In this document: positions 55,225 to 64,000 of the stretch, piece after piece
How the letters are laid out: each line of letters begins with the position of its first letter
Numbering within the stretch: position 1 is the stretch's first letter
Assembly (NCBI GenBank): GCA_964413265.1
Contig: CAYPRX010000067.1
Location: forward strand, 18,535-82,534
From: CAVYGN01 sp964413265
GTDB lineage: Bacteria > Spirochaetota > Brevinematia > Brevinematales > JAOACQ01
DNA length: 64,000 nucleotides
Direction: 5' to 3'
Notes under the pieces: model-generated
Seen by the model: only the letters and a program-made list of their open reading frames with translations
Told to the model about the DNA's origin: nothing
The model's database searches: none
Translations under genes and position numbers: made by a program

Positions 55225-57294
55225 ATGGCCAGGAATAGCGAAGAAGGCTTTACAAAAATTTTCGGAGGATTTGATCATAGTCTGGCATTGAAAAGCGACG
55301 GTACGCTCTGGGTGACCGGGAGAAACAGATACGGGCTTCTTGACACCGAGAATATAAATATTATGTACAACTGGATACAGGTACTAAGCGATGTTAAATC
55401 CATTGCCGGAGGAGGGTCTCACAGCATGGCTCTACAGCATGATAGTTCGTTATGGGAGACCGGAAGAAATGAATATGGCCAGCTGGGGATGGGACATCGG
55501 AACAATGTTTTCTACTGGAGGAAGGTTTTAAACGGCATCAGTGCTGCTGCAGGAGGAGAATCACATAGTCTGATTTTAAAGGAAGATAATTCACTGTGGG
55601 CAAGCGGAAGAAACATTTACGGCCAGCTTGGTACAGGTGATAATACTGATGCGGAAAAATGGGTAATGGTCTTAAAAGGGGTCAGTTTCATCGCCACCGG
55701 TTCGAATTATAGTTTAGCACTGAAGGATGATGGTACATTGTGGGCGACCGGAAGAAATGAATACGGGCAGTTCGGTTCGGGTAATGATAATGATACCAAC
55801 AGCTGGGTACAGGTTTTGAGTGGTGTCAGGAGTATTGCAACAGGAACAGATCATAGTCTGGCCCTGAGAAAAGACGACACTTTATGGGTAACTGGCGACA
55901 ATCACAGCGGACAGCTGGGAACGGGGAATCATGAACATACAAACAAGTGGGTTCAGGTATTAACCGGGGTCAGCTCAATAGCCGCGGGAAAGAATCATAG
56001 CCTCGCATTAAGATTCGATGGCACTGTCTGGGCGGCGGGAAATAACAGGCATGGCCAGATCGGGATTGATTATGAAAGCAGCAATAATATCTGGGTGCAG
56101 GTATTAGCCGGTGTCAATTCGATTGCTGCGGGGTATTATCATAGTTTAGTGTTGAAGAACGATGGTACAGTCTGGGTAACTGGTGATAATAAAAATTGTC
56201 AGCTCGGATCCGGGGACAAAAAAGATGCAAAAAAATGGATACATGTTTTAAGCGATGTACGTGGAATTTCCGGTGGATATTATCATAGCTTAGCGCTGAA
56301 ATATGACAGTACTTTATGGGTGGCAGGAGATAATTCTGTCGGCCAGCTTGGAACAGGAAACGGTATCGCTACGAATAACTGGGCGAATATATTGAACAGC
56401 ATCACCTTCATCTCCGGAGGATTTGATCACAGCTTAGTACTTAAAAATGACGGAACGGTCTGGTTGACAGGCAGGAACAGATTCGGACAGCTCGGTACAG
56501 GCGATAATAATGATATCAATGGCTGGGTAAAGACTTTAAACGATGTTGTTTCCATAGCATCGGGGGATTGCTATAGTCTTGCGCTTAAAAATGATGGTAC
56601 ATTGTGGGCAACTGGTAGAAACGAATTCGGGGAACTCGGCAATGGCACTAATATCGATTCCAATTCCTGGATCCAGGTTTTAAACGAGGTCAAAAGTATT
56701 GCTGGGGGTGATAGTTTCAGCCTGGCTTTAAGGATCGATGGAACTGTTTGGGCTACGGGAAATAATTCAAATGGCCAGCTTGGCACTGAGAGTAATGATA
56801 ATGCAAGTAAATGGGTCGTGGTTCTGATCGGGGTACAGGAGGTTGCTGCGGGATATTATCACAGCCTGGCTCTAAAAAAGGACGGCACATTGTGGGTGGC
56901 GGGAGATAACGAATACGGTCAGATCGGCCTGGGGGATAATAATGAATCCAATAAATGGGAAGAGGTAGTTAACGGAGTCAGTGCTGTTTCTGCTGGAAAG
57001 TATCACAGTCTGATTCTGAAGAGCGACGGTTCTCTGCTTGTGGCGGGGAATAATGAATACGGCCAGCTCGGGACAGGAAATAATAATAATGTTAAAAAAT
57101 GGACAAAAGTATTAAGCGGCATGATTTCTATTTCCGCAGGAGCCGATCACAGTCTTGCTCTGAAAAAGGACGGCACGATCTGGCTTGCCGGTAATAACCA
57201 TGACGGCCAGCTTGGAACTGGAAATAACAACAATATAGATTCATGGACAAGAATTAATATAACAGGCATTGAGACTATAGAAAAAGCGGGATAA
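55225..57294 (+). CDS. RCC1-repeat (beta-propeller) protein with 14 repeats
   Basis: The 689-residue protein is made almost wholly of about 48-residue RCC1 repeats, each like HSLALKNDGTLWVTGRNEYG followed by QLGTGDN and an I(S/A)AGxxHS strand. I count 14, enough for two seven-bladed propellers. There is no evident signal peptide and no other domain. RCC1 proteins often mediate protein binding; in bacteria the roles are largely unknown. It has its own promoter and AAAGGAGG ribosome site, downstream of the kinase-STAS pair. Confidence 0.9.
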   Translation: MARNSEEGFTKIFGGFDHSLALKSDGTLWVTGRNRYGLLDTENINIMYNWIQVLSDVKSIAGGGSHSMALQHDSSLWETGRNEYGQLGMGHRNNVFYWRKVLNGISAAAGGESHSLILKEDNSLWASGRNIYGQLGTGDNTDAEKWVMVLKGVSFIATGSNYSLALKDDGTLWATGRNEYGQFGSGNDNDTNSWVQVLSGVRSIATGTDHSLALRKDDTLWVTGDNHSGQLGTGNHEHTNKWVQVLTGVSSIAAGKNHSLALRFDGTVWAAGNNRHGQIGIDYESSNNIWVQVLAGVNSIAAGYYHSLVLKNDGTVWVTGDNKNCQLGSGDKKDAKKWIHVLSDVRGISGGYYHSLALKYDSTLWVAGDNSVGQLGTGNGIATNNWANILNSITFISGGFDHSLVLKNDGTVWLTGRNRFGQLGTGDNNDINGWVKTLNDVVSIASGDCYSLALKNDGTLWATGRNEFGELGNGTNIDSNSWIQVLNEVKSIAGGDSFSLALRIDGTVWATGNNSNGQLGTESNDNASKWVVVLIGVQEVAAGYYHSLALKKDGTLWVAGDNEYGQIGLGDNNESNKWEEVVNGVSAVSAGKYHSLILKSDGSLLVAGNNEYGQLGTGNNNNVKKWTKVLSGMISISAGADHSLALKKDGTIWLAGNNHDGQLGTGNNNNIDSWTRINITGIETIEKAG

Positions 57295-57409
57295 AAAAAT
57301 ACCAGGAGTCCTGGTCACAGATTTGACTGACAGTTCATTAATCCCGCTTTTACCTAAGAAAAAACGAAAAATGGCCGAAAATAAAGAACAACTATGGAGG
57401 CTGTTCTTT

Positions 57410-58948
57410 ATGATAAGGTCGGTCATGGCCGTTTCAGTTATCCTGTTTTGCAGCTCATTTGTTTATCCTTTGAGACCATTCACAACGGAAAACAGCTGGC
57501 TTCTGGACAGCAGGGATATTAATGTCTATCAGATAGAGAATCTCAACCTGAAAAAAATTAACCAGAGATTTGCTTTTCAGATCAATGAAAACACAAATCA
57601 TGACATAAATTCCTACGATCTGTATTTAGATTTTGGGAATCCTGTTCTGACCCTTCCAAATTACAAAATACTTTATTCAAAATTCGAAATGAATAAATAT
57701 CAAAGTGTCAATGGAAATTATTCAGGTAAATTTTACTATTCGGATAATTATATTTCCATGCTGCCCCTGCATTCCTCGATTTTTACTCCTGGAAATATCA
57801 TAGGAAGTTTTACAATAGATTTTTGGCTTTATGCCTACAAAAATTACGATTATCAGTACATTATAAAATACATCGGGAATAATCTGTCGGACGAAAATGA
57901 TAAAAATAATTACGGGTTTTCAGTCTTAATAAAAAACAGCAGGGTCGCTTATCAGTTTCTTAATTTTTTCTATAATGAAAAGAACGAATCCTTTTCACTC
58001 GATATAAATGATGAGGATAATATTGTTCTGAATAAATGGGAGCATCATGCCCTGAGTTTCGACATCAAAAACGGAAAAATTTCCAATTATAAAAACGGAA
58101 TAGAGCAGGAAGTCAAATGGGTGACTGCGAGTAGCTCACCCCTCTCAGAGGTCTTGAATCCGAAAATAAAGGATGAAATGAGCGCTTCATTTCTCATCGG
58201 GAGGAACGCCTTCTTTTCCCTGGCTAACTTTAAAATCGGGCGTTATTCCGCATCAGAGTTTGATCTGAAGAAGTTCAATACTTCGAATGCCTGTCTGATA
58301 ACCGACGTTTACAAATATTCAAAGAATATAGCATCTTTGAAAAAGATATCGTATCAATCAGATATGCCGGACTACTCCTTTATCAAGTTTGCATACAGGA
58401 TTTCGGATTCTTATTTTCTTCCAGGAGACAAAAACATCAAGTGGGTATATATTCAAAACGGCAGTGAAAATTTTCCTGAAAATCTGAACAGCGGCAAATA
58501 TATTCAATTTATGCTCAAGGTATACCCCTACGAGGAAGAGGATAAGGAAATCAACATCTATTCCATCCAACTGGATTATTCCGTCGGCAATTCGCCTGAA
58601 AGTCCGTTAATAACAGGGGCCCAGGCAATGGACGGGAAGATTCTTATAACATGGATACCGTCTCCAGAAGATAATATAGAGGGGTATGAAATTTATTACG
58701 GAAACAGGATCGGCTGTTATATCTGCGATGAAGCCGCCGAGGGTAAATCCCCGATATTTGTTAGGTCTGTGGAACCAGGCAGGATAAACCCCATGAGCTA
58801 TACACTTACCGGTCTTATCAATGAGAAACCGTATTTCATATCAATCAGAAGCGTGGATAAGAATGGCAACAAAAGCCCTTATTCGAAGGAATCGTACGCA
58901 AGGCCGAGTTCCATCTTCAACAATGACAAATTCAGCGTGGGAAGATAG
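57410..58948 (+). CDS. Exported protein with LamG-like and fibronectin III domains
   Basis: The 512-residue product has a signal segment (MIRSVMAVSVILFCSSFVYP), a concanavalin/LamG-like beta region (about 125-290, with GSFTIDFWLYAYKN and NKWEHHALSFD), and a C-terminal Fn3 domain (about 415-505, ITWIPSPEDNIEGYEIYYG ... KPYFISIRSVDKNGNKS). This suggests a secreted adhesion or glycan-binding protein. Start ATG at 57410 follows GGAGG at nine bases; a longer frame opens at 57371. Its stop abuts the argB stop on the other strand. Confidence 0.8.
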   Translation: MIRSVMAVSVILFCSSFVYPLRPFTTENSWLLDSRDINVYQIENLNLKKINQRFAFQINENTNHDINSYDLYLDFGNPVLTLPNYKILYSKFEMNKYQSVNGNYSGKFYYSDNYISMLPLHSSIFTPGNIIGSFTIDFWLYAYKNYDYQYIIKYIGNNLSDENDKNNYGFSVLIKNSRVAYQFLNFFYNEKNESFSLDINDEDNIVLNKWEHHALSFDIKNGKISNYKNGIEQEVKWVTASSSPLSEVLNPKIKDEMSASFLIGRNAFFSLANFKIGRYSASEFDLKKFNTSNACLITDVYKYSKNIASLKKISYQSDMPDYSFIKFAYRISDSYFLPGDKNIKWVYIQNGSENFPENLNSGKYIQFMLKVYPYEEEDKEINIYSIQLDYSVGNSPESPLITGAQAMDGKILITWIPSPEDNIEGYEIYYGNRIGCYICDEAAEGKSPIFVRSVEPGRINPMSYTLTGLINEKPYFISIRSVDKNGNKSPYSKESYARPSSIFNNDKFSVGR

Positions 58949-59803
58949 CTACCTCAGGACTATTTCTGTTCCTATACCGGCACTGGTCAGAAGCTCGAGA
59001 ATAAGAGAATGCTCGATTGTACCGTCTATGATATGAACTTTTTCAACGCCATTATTTATTGCTTTAATCGCAGAATTGACTTTGGGGAGCATCCCTTTAT
59101 CTATAGCTCCATCCTTGATCATTTTCCTGATGCCGGCTTCATCTATCGTCGGAAGGAAGGTTGATTTATCACCTATATCGGTATAGATCCCTCTGATATC
59201 AGTCATATAGATAAGCTTTGATGCCCTGAGGCTGACTGCAATCTCGCCGGCGGCCGTATCGGCGTTAATATTGAAGGCTTCGCCCGCTTCACCGGCTGCA
59301 ACGGGGGACACTACGGGGATATACCCGTTATCCAGCAGTGTAAGCAGAATCTCAGGGTTTATCCTCACTATCGATCCAACCTGACCCAGTTTCCGGTCTT
59401 TTTTTTCGGCCAGGATCAGATTTGCATCCCTGCCGGAAATACCGGCTGCTTTTCCGCCGCTGGAATTTATCAGTGAAGTGATTTCCTTATTGATCAGGCC
59501 GCTGAGCACCATTTCGGTTATTTCCATGGTTTCACTGTCGGTAACCCTGTGTCCCGAAATAAAAACCGCTTCTTTGCCGAGTTTCTCCATCAGGCTGGTG
59601 ATATGAGGCCCTCCCCCATGCACAAGCACGATTTTTAGACCAATGAATTTTAACAGAACCACGTCCAGTATGACCTTTTTCTTAAGCTCCGGGTCTTCCA
59701 TGGCATTGCCGCCATACTTGATCACGATAGTTTTATTATTGAACTCTTTTATGAAAGGCAGGGCTTCAATAATTATGCGGGCGTTTTCAATGTACTTCTC
59801 CAT
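58949..59803 (-). CDS. argB: Acetylglutamate kinase
   Basis: ArgB phosphorylates N-acetylglutamate in arginine synthesis. The 284-residue amino-acid kinase has TIVIKYGGNAMED (near 22), VLVHGGGPHITSLM, the SGHRVTD segment, NINADTAAGEIAVSLRA and KVNSAIKAINNGVEKVHIIDG. ATG at 59803 lies six bases after GGGGG. tRNA-Pro lies 53 bases upstream on the same strand, so the two may share a transcript. The longer open frame upstream passes through that tRNA and is discounted. Confidence 0.95.
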   Translation of the reverse strand: MEKYIENARIIIEALPFIKEFNNKTIVIKYGGNAMEDPELKKKVILDVVLLKFIGLKIVLVHGGGPHITSLMEKLGKEAVFISGHRVTDSETMEITEMVLSGLINKEITSLINSSGGKAAGISGRDANLILAEKKDRKLGQVGSIVRINPEILLTLLDNGYIPVVSPVAAGEAGEAFNINADTAAGEIAVSLRASKLIYMTDIRGIYTDIGDKSTFLPTIDEAGIRKMIKDGAIDKGMLPKVNSAIKAINNGVEKVHIIDGTIEHSLILELLTSAGIGTEIVLR

Positions 59804-59856
59804 GGTCATCCCCCGGATAAAAAAAGGGCTGCCCCGCTTGAGACAACCCGGATCAT

Positions 59857-59932
59857 TCGGGGTGGTGAGATTCGAACTCACGGCCCCTACCACCCCAAGG
59901 TAGTGCGCTAAACCAAACTGCGCTACACCCCG
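59857..59932 (-). tRNA. tRNA-Pro (anticodon GGG)
   Basis: Minus-strand cloverleaf: acceptor CGGGGTG/CACCCCG, D arm GCGCAGTTTGGTTTAGCGC, anticodon stem CTACC/GGTAG with loop TTGGGGT, T arm GTGAG TTCGAAT CTCAC. Discriminator A, no encoded CCA. Confidence 0.94.
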
Positions 59933-60016
59933 ATTAATCTGCCTGATACGGCAGGTTATTCTAATTTTTCGGTACCTAAAAGTCAAATTTGAGGTTCCAA
60001 TATAATATCCCGGCAT

Positions 60017-60249
60017 GCCGGAGGGCAATTTTATCTCACTGAATTCGGAGGCTTGAGCCGCACAGGCTCAAAACAGCTGCAAGCGCAACTCGGCCGATCA
60101 TAGGAAGCTGTTATAAAATAATTCTTTTTTATCACTTTAATTTCTTTAATTTAAAACTATGATCGGCCTCGGACAAGCGCCTGCTTACCGCTGTTTTTCG
60201 CCTGCGGCTCTACGCCTTCTCATTATGTTCGATAAAATTGCCCTCCGGC
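60017..60249. repeat. Long palindromic element with terminal inverted repeats (copy B)
   Basis: Perfect 19-base terminal inverted repeats (GCCGGAGGGCAATTTTATC at 60017-60035; its complement at 60231-60249) enclose imperfectly complementary arms of about 87-93 bases. A second perfect 12-base pair lies at the inner ends (GGCCGATCATAG 60092-60103; CTATGATCGGCC 60157-60168), around a 53-base AT-rich loop. No coding sequence. The left arm recurs at 30291-30378 and 63781-63868. The region to 60432 has further right-arm-like DNA and a TTGACA at 60338. Confidence 0.85.
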
Positions 60250-60432
60250 CGGGCGGAATTTTATTTACTCGCCGGCAATTCCACGCCTTCTTCATAATGC
60301 ACGATTTCGGCCTGCATTCATTCAGCTGAGAATCTTATTGACAAATATTTTATATCTTTTTAGTATATTTTATATAAAATAATTATTGGTACTATTCACA
60401 TATAATCAGAAAAATAAATTCAGGGGGGATTT

Positions 60433-61179
60433 ATGAAAAATATTTTGATATTTACTATATTTTTTATTCTATTTATTTTAACCGGGTGTTCAAGCAAAAC
60501 AACCTATACTGTCTCATATAATCCTAATAATCCGACAAAGGGTTTTATACCAAAAGATCCCATTCATTATGCTAAGGGACAAATAGTAACAGTACTTGGA
60601 AATAATGGTAAATTGTCAAAGACCGGATACTCATTTACAGGATGGACAAACGCTGAGGGGATAAATTATATTGAGAAATCAACTTTTGTTATGAGTACAA
60701 AGAATGTCATTCTATATGCAGTCTGGACTCCTAATAATATAGCATATAACAGAAATGACATTGATTTAATTTTTAATACTGAAAAGAATCTCTTTGATCA
60801 GTATTTTTCAACAGTGTGGACATCTTTTGGCTTTATGCTGTTAATTATTGGATGGCTTATTACCTCAAAAGAAGCAAGAACTTATTTCTCTGAACATACA
60901 GTTCCAGTAATATTTTCCATTACAGGCATTTTATTAATTTTGGTGGTATTTTATGGTGTATTTTTAAATATATCTAAGGAATCGAAGGTTTTATATAATA
61001 CTCTAAATAATAACATTCCAAATGAATTTTTGTATAAAAATATTTTTTATTCTTATTATAATCCAATGAAAGGGATTAATACGCTGTACAGCGCTATCCC
61101 GAATATAGTTCTTGCAGTAATCATTATATTATTTATATTAAATATACGTTTCTATAAAAGAAAGAAGAAAAATAATTAG
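60433..61179 (+). CDS. Lipoprotein with an InlB-type repeat and membrane helices
   Basis: The 248-residue protein has a lipoprotein signal (IFFILFILTGCSS, Cys19), then one InlB B-repeat (YTVSYNPNNPTKG ... GYSFTGWTNAEG ... LYAVW, about 24-100), found in surface and adhesion proteins. Unusually, it continues with membrane helices (about 132-150, 160-182 and 222-242) and a basic tail RFYKRKKKNN. GGGGGG precedes the ATG. The AT-rich composition fits the window's hypothetical genes. Function unknown. Confidence 0.75.
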   Translation: MKNILIFTIFFILFILTGCSSKTTYTVSYNPNNPTKGFIPKDPIHYAKGQIVTVLGNNGKLSKTGYSFTGWTNAEGINYIEKSTFVMSTKNVILYAVWTPNNIAYNRNDIDLIFNTEKNLFDQYFSTVWTSFGFMLLIIGWLITSKEARTYFSEHTVPVIFSITGILLILVVFYGVFLNISKESKVLYNTLNNNIPNEFLYKNIFYSYYNPMKGINTLYSAIPNIVLAVIIILFILNIRFYKRKKKNN

Positions 61180-61209
61180 GATATTGACTTTACTCACCGG
61201 TAATTCCAT

Positions 61210-62160
61210 TTATAGCGAATCGAAATACCTTGCCATTTTGGCACGCATTGCAGCGTCAGGAAGGCGGCCCATCCCTGCACCCATATCGTCTTTCATATGT
61301 CCGGGATTCGCAGTGGCGGGAATAACACAGGTAACAGAAGGATGAGATACTATAAATTTAAGGAAGAACTGCCCCCAGCTTCTGCAGTCGAATTCATCCG
61401 CCCAGTCAGGAAGAGGTTTGCCTCTCACCCTGTCGAAAAGGTCGTTTCTCCTGAAGGGACGGTTTATCAAGACGGCGATACCGCGGTCAGATGCAATAGG
61501 GAGCAGGTCCTTTTCAGGTTCCCGGTCTGCAATGTTGTAGGTGAACTGAGCAAAATCCAGTGTCTCACTGCGCATTATCCTTGCGAATTCATCGTTTAAA
61601 CGCCCATCGGATGTCGTGATGCCTATATATCTGAAGATACCCCTGCTTTTCCATTCCCTGAGAACGGGCAGATGGGTCTTCCAGTCCCTGAGGTTGTGGA
61701 TCTGCATCAGATCAATGACATCGGTCCCAAGGAGAGCCATCGATCGTTTCATCTGTTCGATACCGGCTTCCCTGCCGTCGGTCCAGACCTTGGTAGCGAT
61801 AAATGCATCTTTTCTTAACCCTGTAACCTTAAGCAGGTCTCCAATTACCTCTTCGGCCCTTCCGTACATAGGAGAAGTATCGATGACTTTTCCCCCATAC
61901 CCGAAGAGAGTTTTTATGACACCTGTAAGTTCTGCCCTGGTGGATGGATCGCTTCCAACATCGAAAGTCCCGGAAGAACCCATACCTATAACCGGTAGTT
62001 TTTCTCCTGAAGATGGAATCCTCTGTTTAATGGGTTCCATGGCCGTTATTGCTTCGGCTCCCCTGAAGATGGACGCCCTTGATAGGACTATTCCGGCTGC
62101 TATAGCCAAAGACCTCTTTAAAAAACTTCTCCTGGTTATTATGTTAAATGTTTTAGACAT
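61210..62160 (-). CDS. Tat-exported aldo/keto reductase
   Basis: The 316-residue protein has a twin-arginine signal (ITRRSFLKRSLAIAAG, about 9-25) and an aldo/keto reductase domain: catalytic Asp and Tyr in KVIDTSPMYGRA, Lys in FIATKVWTDG, His in DLMQIHNLRD, and GIFRYIGITTSDG. The family reduces carbonyls with NADPH; Tat export implies folding in the cytoplasm with cofactor. GGAGG is six bases before the start. It follows the MFS gene by 16 bases. Confidence 0.9.
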   Translation of the reverse strand: MSKTFNIITRRSFLKRSLAIAAGIVLSRASIFRGAEAITAMEPIKQRIPSSGEKLPVIGMGSSGTFDVGSDPSTRAELTGVIKTLFGYGGKVIDTSPMYGRAEEVIGDLLKVTGLRKDAFIATKVWTDGREAGIEQMKRSMALLGTDVIDLMQIHNLRDWKTHLPVLREWKSRGIFRYIGITTSDGRLNDEFARIMRSETLDFAQFTYNIADREPEKDLLPIASDRGIAVLINRPFRRNDLFDRVRGKPLPDWADEFDCRSWGQFFLKFIVSHPSVTCVIPATANPGHMKDDMGAGMGRLPDAAMRAKMARYFDSL

Positions 62161-62176
62161 AAGTTACCTCCTTACC

Positions 62177-63484
62177 CTATGGTTTCTGCCCGGCTTGCAC
62201 GGAAGTGGCTAATTTTTCCTGCCTGCTGCCCAGCCTGAAGGATATGATAGCCCAGAAAAGAGCCAGCACCACACCGACCATTGAAATTCCTTTAATTGCA
62301 AGTCCTGCTCCCTGGAGAGCGGTATAAACCCAGGCGCTGAATGCATCCCCAGCTCTGTAAATAACAGTATCAATGAAATTCTTCGCCTTGTATTTTTCTT
62401 CCCTGGAAAGGACTACAAACAGCATTTCCCTGGCGGGACGGGTGACCGAATAATCCCCTGCCCTCCTCAAAACCTGGAAAACGATAAGTATTGCAAGAAC
62501 AGGCACAAATCCCATGGTTAGAAATCCGGCTACTACCAGAACAGGAACTGCTGCCAGGGCTATTGAAACTCCGAATAATTTGATTATCCGGCTTGTAAAA
62601 ATGAACTGGAAAAGAAGGGTCAGCATGTTAACTGAAAAGTCTATTCCGGCGAAAAGAGCTGTGCGTTTTGCCGGATCAGAAAAATTTGCGCGGATAATGT
62701 AAGCCTGCTGGAAATAAAGGAAAGTTGATAGCGTAGTATAAAGAAGCATAAAGATACAGATTCCAAGAAGATAAGGAGATTTGAAGACCAGTTCTATTCC
62801 TGCAAGAACACCTCCGCCCATTCCCTTTTCAGATGAGGCAGGTGAACTGCTCCCTCCCTCTTTTTGTCTCCATGCTATGATCCTGTGGATGCACAGGACC
62901 GCAAACCCCAGGAATGCAATGGAAATTAGGAGCATATTTGATGTCCCGATCCGGAGGACCAGGAATGCTGTAATAGCCGGACCTGCAACAGCTCCTATGG
63001 AACCGCCAGCCGCGATCAGACCGAAAAGCCTGCCCGCGCGTTCATTATTATAAACATCGGTCATAAAGCTCCAGAAGACAGAAACTATGAAAAGGTTGAA
63101 AACACTTGTCCAGATAAAAAAGGCCCTTGCCGCTATAACATGAGAAAATGAGGATTTAAACAAAATAAAAAATATCAGCAGGTTTAGAATGAAAAAATAA
63201 TAAACATAAGGCATGAACCTTCGTATAGGGAAACGTCTTGCTATCCACCCGAACGCAGGTACGCAGACAAGCATTGCCAGGAATGTACCGCTGAACATCC
63301 ACTGCAGCTTTTCCACCCCTCCGGCAATGCCCATCTCTTCGCGCATAGGGCGGATTATATAGTAGGAAGTGAGAAGGGAAAAAAAATAAACAAAAGACCA
63401 TACCAGGCCCCGCCATTCTTCAGGCCTGACATACGCCAGTTTTATTACCCTCTCAATCCATCCTTTTTTTTCATCATTTTTCAT
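62177..63484 (-). CDS. MFS transporter related to nucleotide (NTT/Npt)-like carriers
   Basis: The 435-residue protein has about 12 membrane helices, beginning WRGLVWSFVYFFSLLTSYYIIRPMREEMG, a stretch seen in MFS proteins related to the ATP/ADP translocase family. A central cytoplasmic loop (about 205-225) with Gly/Ser/Pro separates the halves. The substrate is not predictable. The ribosome site is weak. Upstream lies a small membrane protein gene; downstream a Tat-exported reductase, probably co-transcribed. Confidence 0.8.
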   Translation of the reverse strand: MKNDEKKGWIERVIKLAYVRPEEWRGLVWSFVYFFSLLTSYYIIRPMREEMGIAGGVEKLQWMFSGTFLAMLVCVPAFGWIARRFPIRRFMPYVYYFFILNLLIFFILFKSSFSHVIAARAFFIWTSVFNLFIVSVFWSFMTDVYNNERAGRLFGLIAAGGSIGAVAGPAITAFLVLRIGTSNMLLISIAFLGFAVLCIHRIIAWRQKEGGSSSPASSEKGMGGGVLAGIELVFKSPYLLGICIFMLLYTTLSTFLYFQQAYIIRANFSDPAKRTALFAGIDFSVNMLTLLFQFIFTSRIIKLFGVSIALAAVPVLVVAGFLTMGFVPVLAILIVFQVLRRAGDYSVTRPAREMLFVVLSREEKYKAKNFIDTVIYRAGDAFSAWVYTALQGAGLAIKGISMVGVVLALFWAIISFRLGSRQEKLATSVQAGQKP

Positions 63485-63531
63485 AATAATAAATTGACTT
63501 TAAACTGACATCCTGATAATACCGGAAATAA

Positions 63532-63726
63532 TCAGGCGGTCTTTTTTTTGCCTTTATTACCGAAAAATAATATTCCGGCGCCTGCTATAAATACAGCAAC
63601 CCCAATGACGACCCAAATTAACTGGCCCGACATCGGCGTTCCAGGCATTAAATTCATTCCCTGCAGGAACCAGACTATGCCGAAAAGGGCTAACAATATC
63701 CCGACTATATTTAAAAATATTTTCAT
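63532..63726 (-). CDS. Small two-helix membrane protein
   Basis: The 64-residue protein has two membrane helices (about 3-22 and 36-56), a Met/Gly/Pro-rich loop QGMNLMPGTPMSG, and a basic tail GNKGKKKTA. I recall similar short proteins in many bacteria but no function. AGGAG is seven bases before the ATG. It is 47 bases upstream of the MFS gene. Confidence 0.75.
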   Translation of the reverse strand: MKIFLNIVGILLALFGIVWFLQGMNLMPGTPMSGQLIWVVIGVAVFIAGAGILFFGNKGKKKTA

Positions 63727-63780
63727 AATGTTCTCCTATTTCAAATTTAGTTAAATTTTTCCTATTGTCAAGAAGTGTAT

Positions 63781-63868
63781 GCCGTGAGGCAATTTTATAT
63801 CACTGACTTCGAAGGCGTGGTCTTCATAGCCTCAAAACAGCTGTAAGCGCAACCCGACCGCTGTATGG
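63781..63868 (+). repeat. Dispersed repeat, copy C
   Basis: An 88-base unit starting GCCGTGAGGCAATTTTAT and ending CCGCTGTATGG, aligned to the left arm of the element at 60017-60249. Shared blocks include CCTCAAAACAGCTG and AAGCGCAAC. No matching right arm follows. The rest of 63727-64000 shows no complete gene. Confidence 0.75.
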
Positions 63869-64000
63869 TTTGTCAGGAAGCGTCTAAAAAAATCCGGAAT
63901 CTATTCTTTTCAATAACTTATCCACGCGCTTTTTCTGCGGTCCCGATAATGAATCATATCTTTCCTACAATGTTCTCCTGAATGTTGCGGAATTATTTTT

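Noticed and set aside
59804..60028. N-terminal extension of argB by about 75 codons
   Set aside because: It runs through tRNA-Pro; the ATG at 59803 has a good ribosome site and gives the normal enzyme length.
63884..63964. Minus-strand coding-like tail ending SGPQKKRVDKLLKRIDSGFF
   Set aside because: It may be the 3' end of a gene beyond the window, but an in-frame TAG at 63967-63965 interrupts it after 26 codons, so I cannot support a gene from the visible sequence.
1..64000. CRISPR arrays, toxin-antitoxin pairs, phage genes, insertion sequences with transposase
   Set aside because: I looked for regularly spaced direct repeats, integrase or transposase motifs and small paired genes and found none convincing.

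Overview
The window looks like chromosomal DNA from a spirochaete, probably a free-living or uncultured lineage and not Borrelia, Treponema or Brachyspira. This is inferred. The DNA is AT-rich by eye. At 22939-24405 there is a SPASM protein resembling the spirochaete 'spiro-SPASM' family. Lipoprotein boxes are relaxed, several SpoIIE-type phosphatases are present, and diaminopimelate is made through DapA plus DapL. The cell makes its own arginine (argJ, argB), proline (proB), branched-chain amino acids (ilvBN), pantothenate (panC) and CTP (pyrG), so it is not a stripped-down parasite.

Layout. 1-12 kb: mostly minus strand. It holds a partial guaA, two large PP2C/SpoIIE phosphatases each followed by a small orphan gene, and a sigma factor-smc-metalloprotease operon; an H-NOX-like gene and smpB lie on the plus strand. 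12-14 kb: a lipoprotein and a TPR membrane protein. 15-18.5 kb: parA-parB followed by two parS sites that bracket two decayed genes, one an alpha/beta hydrolase with a single-base frameshift. 18.5-28 kb: dapA, dapL, proB, obgE, spiro-SPASM, an outer-membrane-like protein, argJ, recA and tRNA-Val. 28-36 kb: a TPR lipoprotein, a degraded fragment beside a repeat, a SPOR protein, a bactofilin with a YhbD-like regulator under a very clear promoter/operator, and hemW-glf-galT. 36-44 kb: tRNA-Thr, an M50 protease, a TPR protein, a stand-alone HypF-C-like protein, ilvB-ilvN-holA and tRNA-Lys. 44-54 kb: yajC-secD-secF divergent from yidC-mnmE (membrane protein insertion), then dut and pyrG-panC. 54-64 kb: an anti-sigma kinase and STAS antagonist pair, a 14-repeat RCC1 protein, a LamG/Fn3 surface protein, tRNA-Pro-argB, a long palindromic repeat element, an InlB-repeat lipoprotein, a Tat-exported aldo/keto reductase and an MFS transporter.

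How the parts fit. The phosphatases near 1-3 kb and 10-12 kb and the kinase/STAS pair at 54.3-55.1 kb could form a partner-switching network, possibly controlling the sigma factor at 8.4-9.2 kb. That sigma gene has a sigma-54-like -24/-12 element just upstream. ParAB with two parS sites suggests a position near the replication origin, though dnaA is not in the window.

I did not find a CRISPR array, a defence island or an obvious new multi-gene system. The most unusual items are an H-NOX-fold protein lacking the haem-ligand histidine, a HypF-like protein reduced to its Kae1-like half, an SMC without a recognisable hinge, the degenerate radical SAM SPASM protein, and a dispersed palindromic repeat family.
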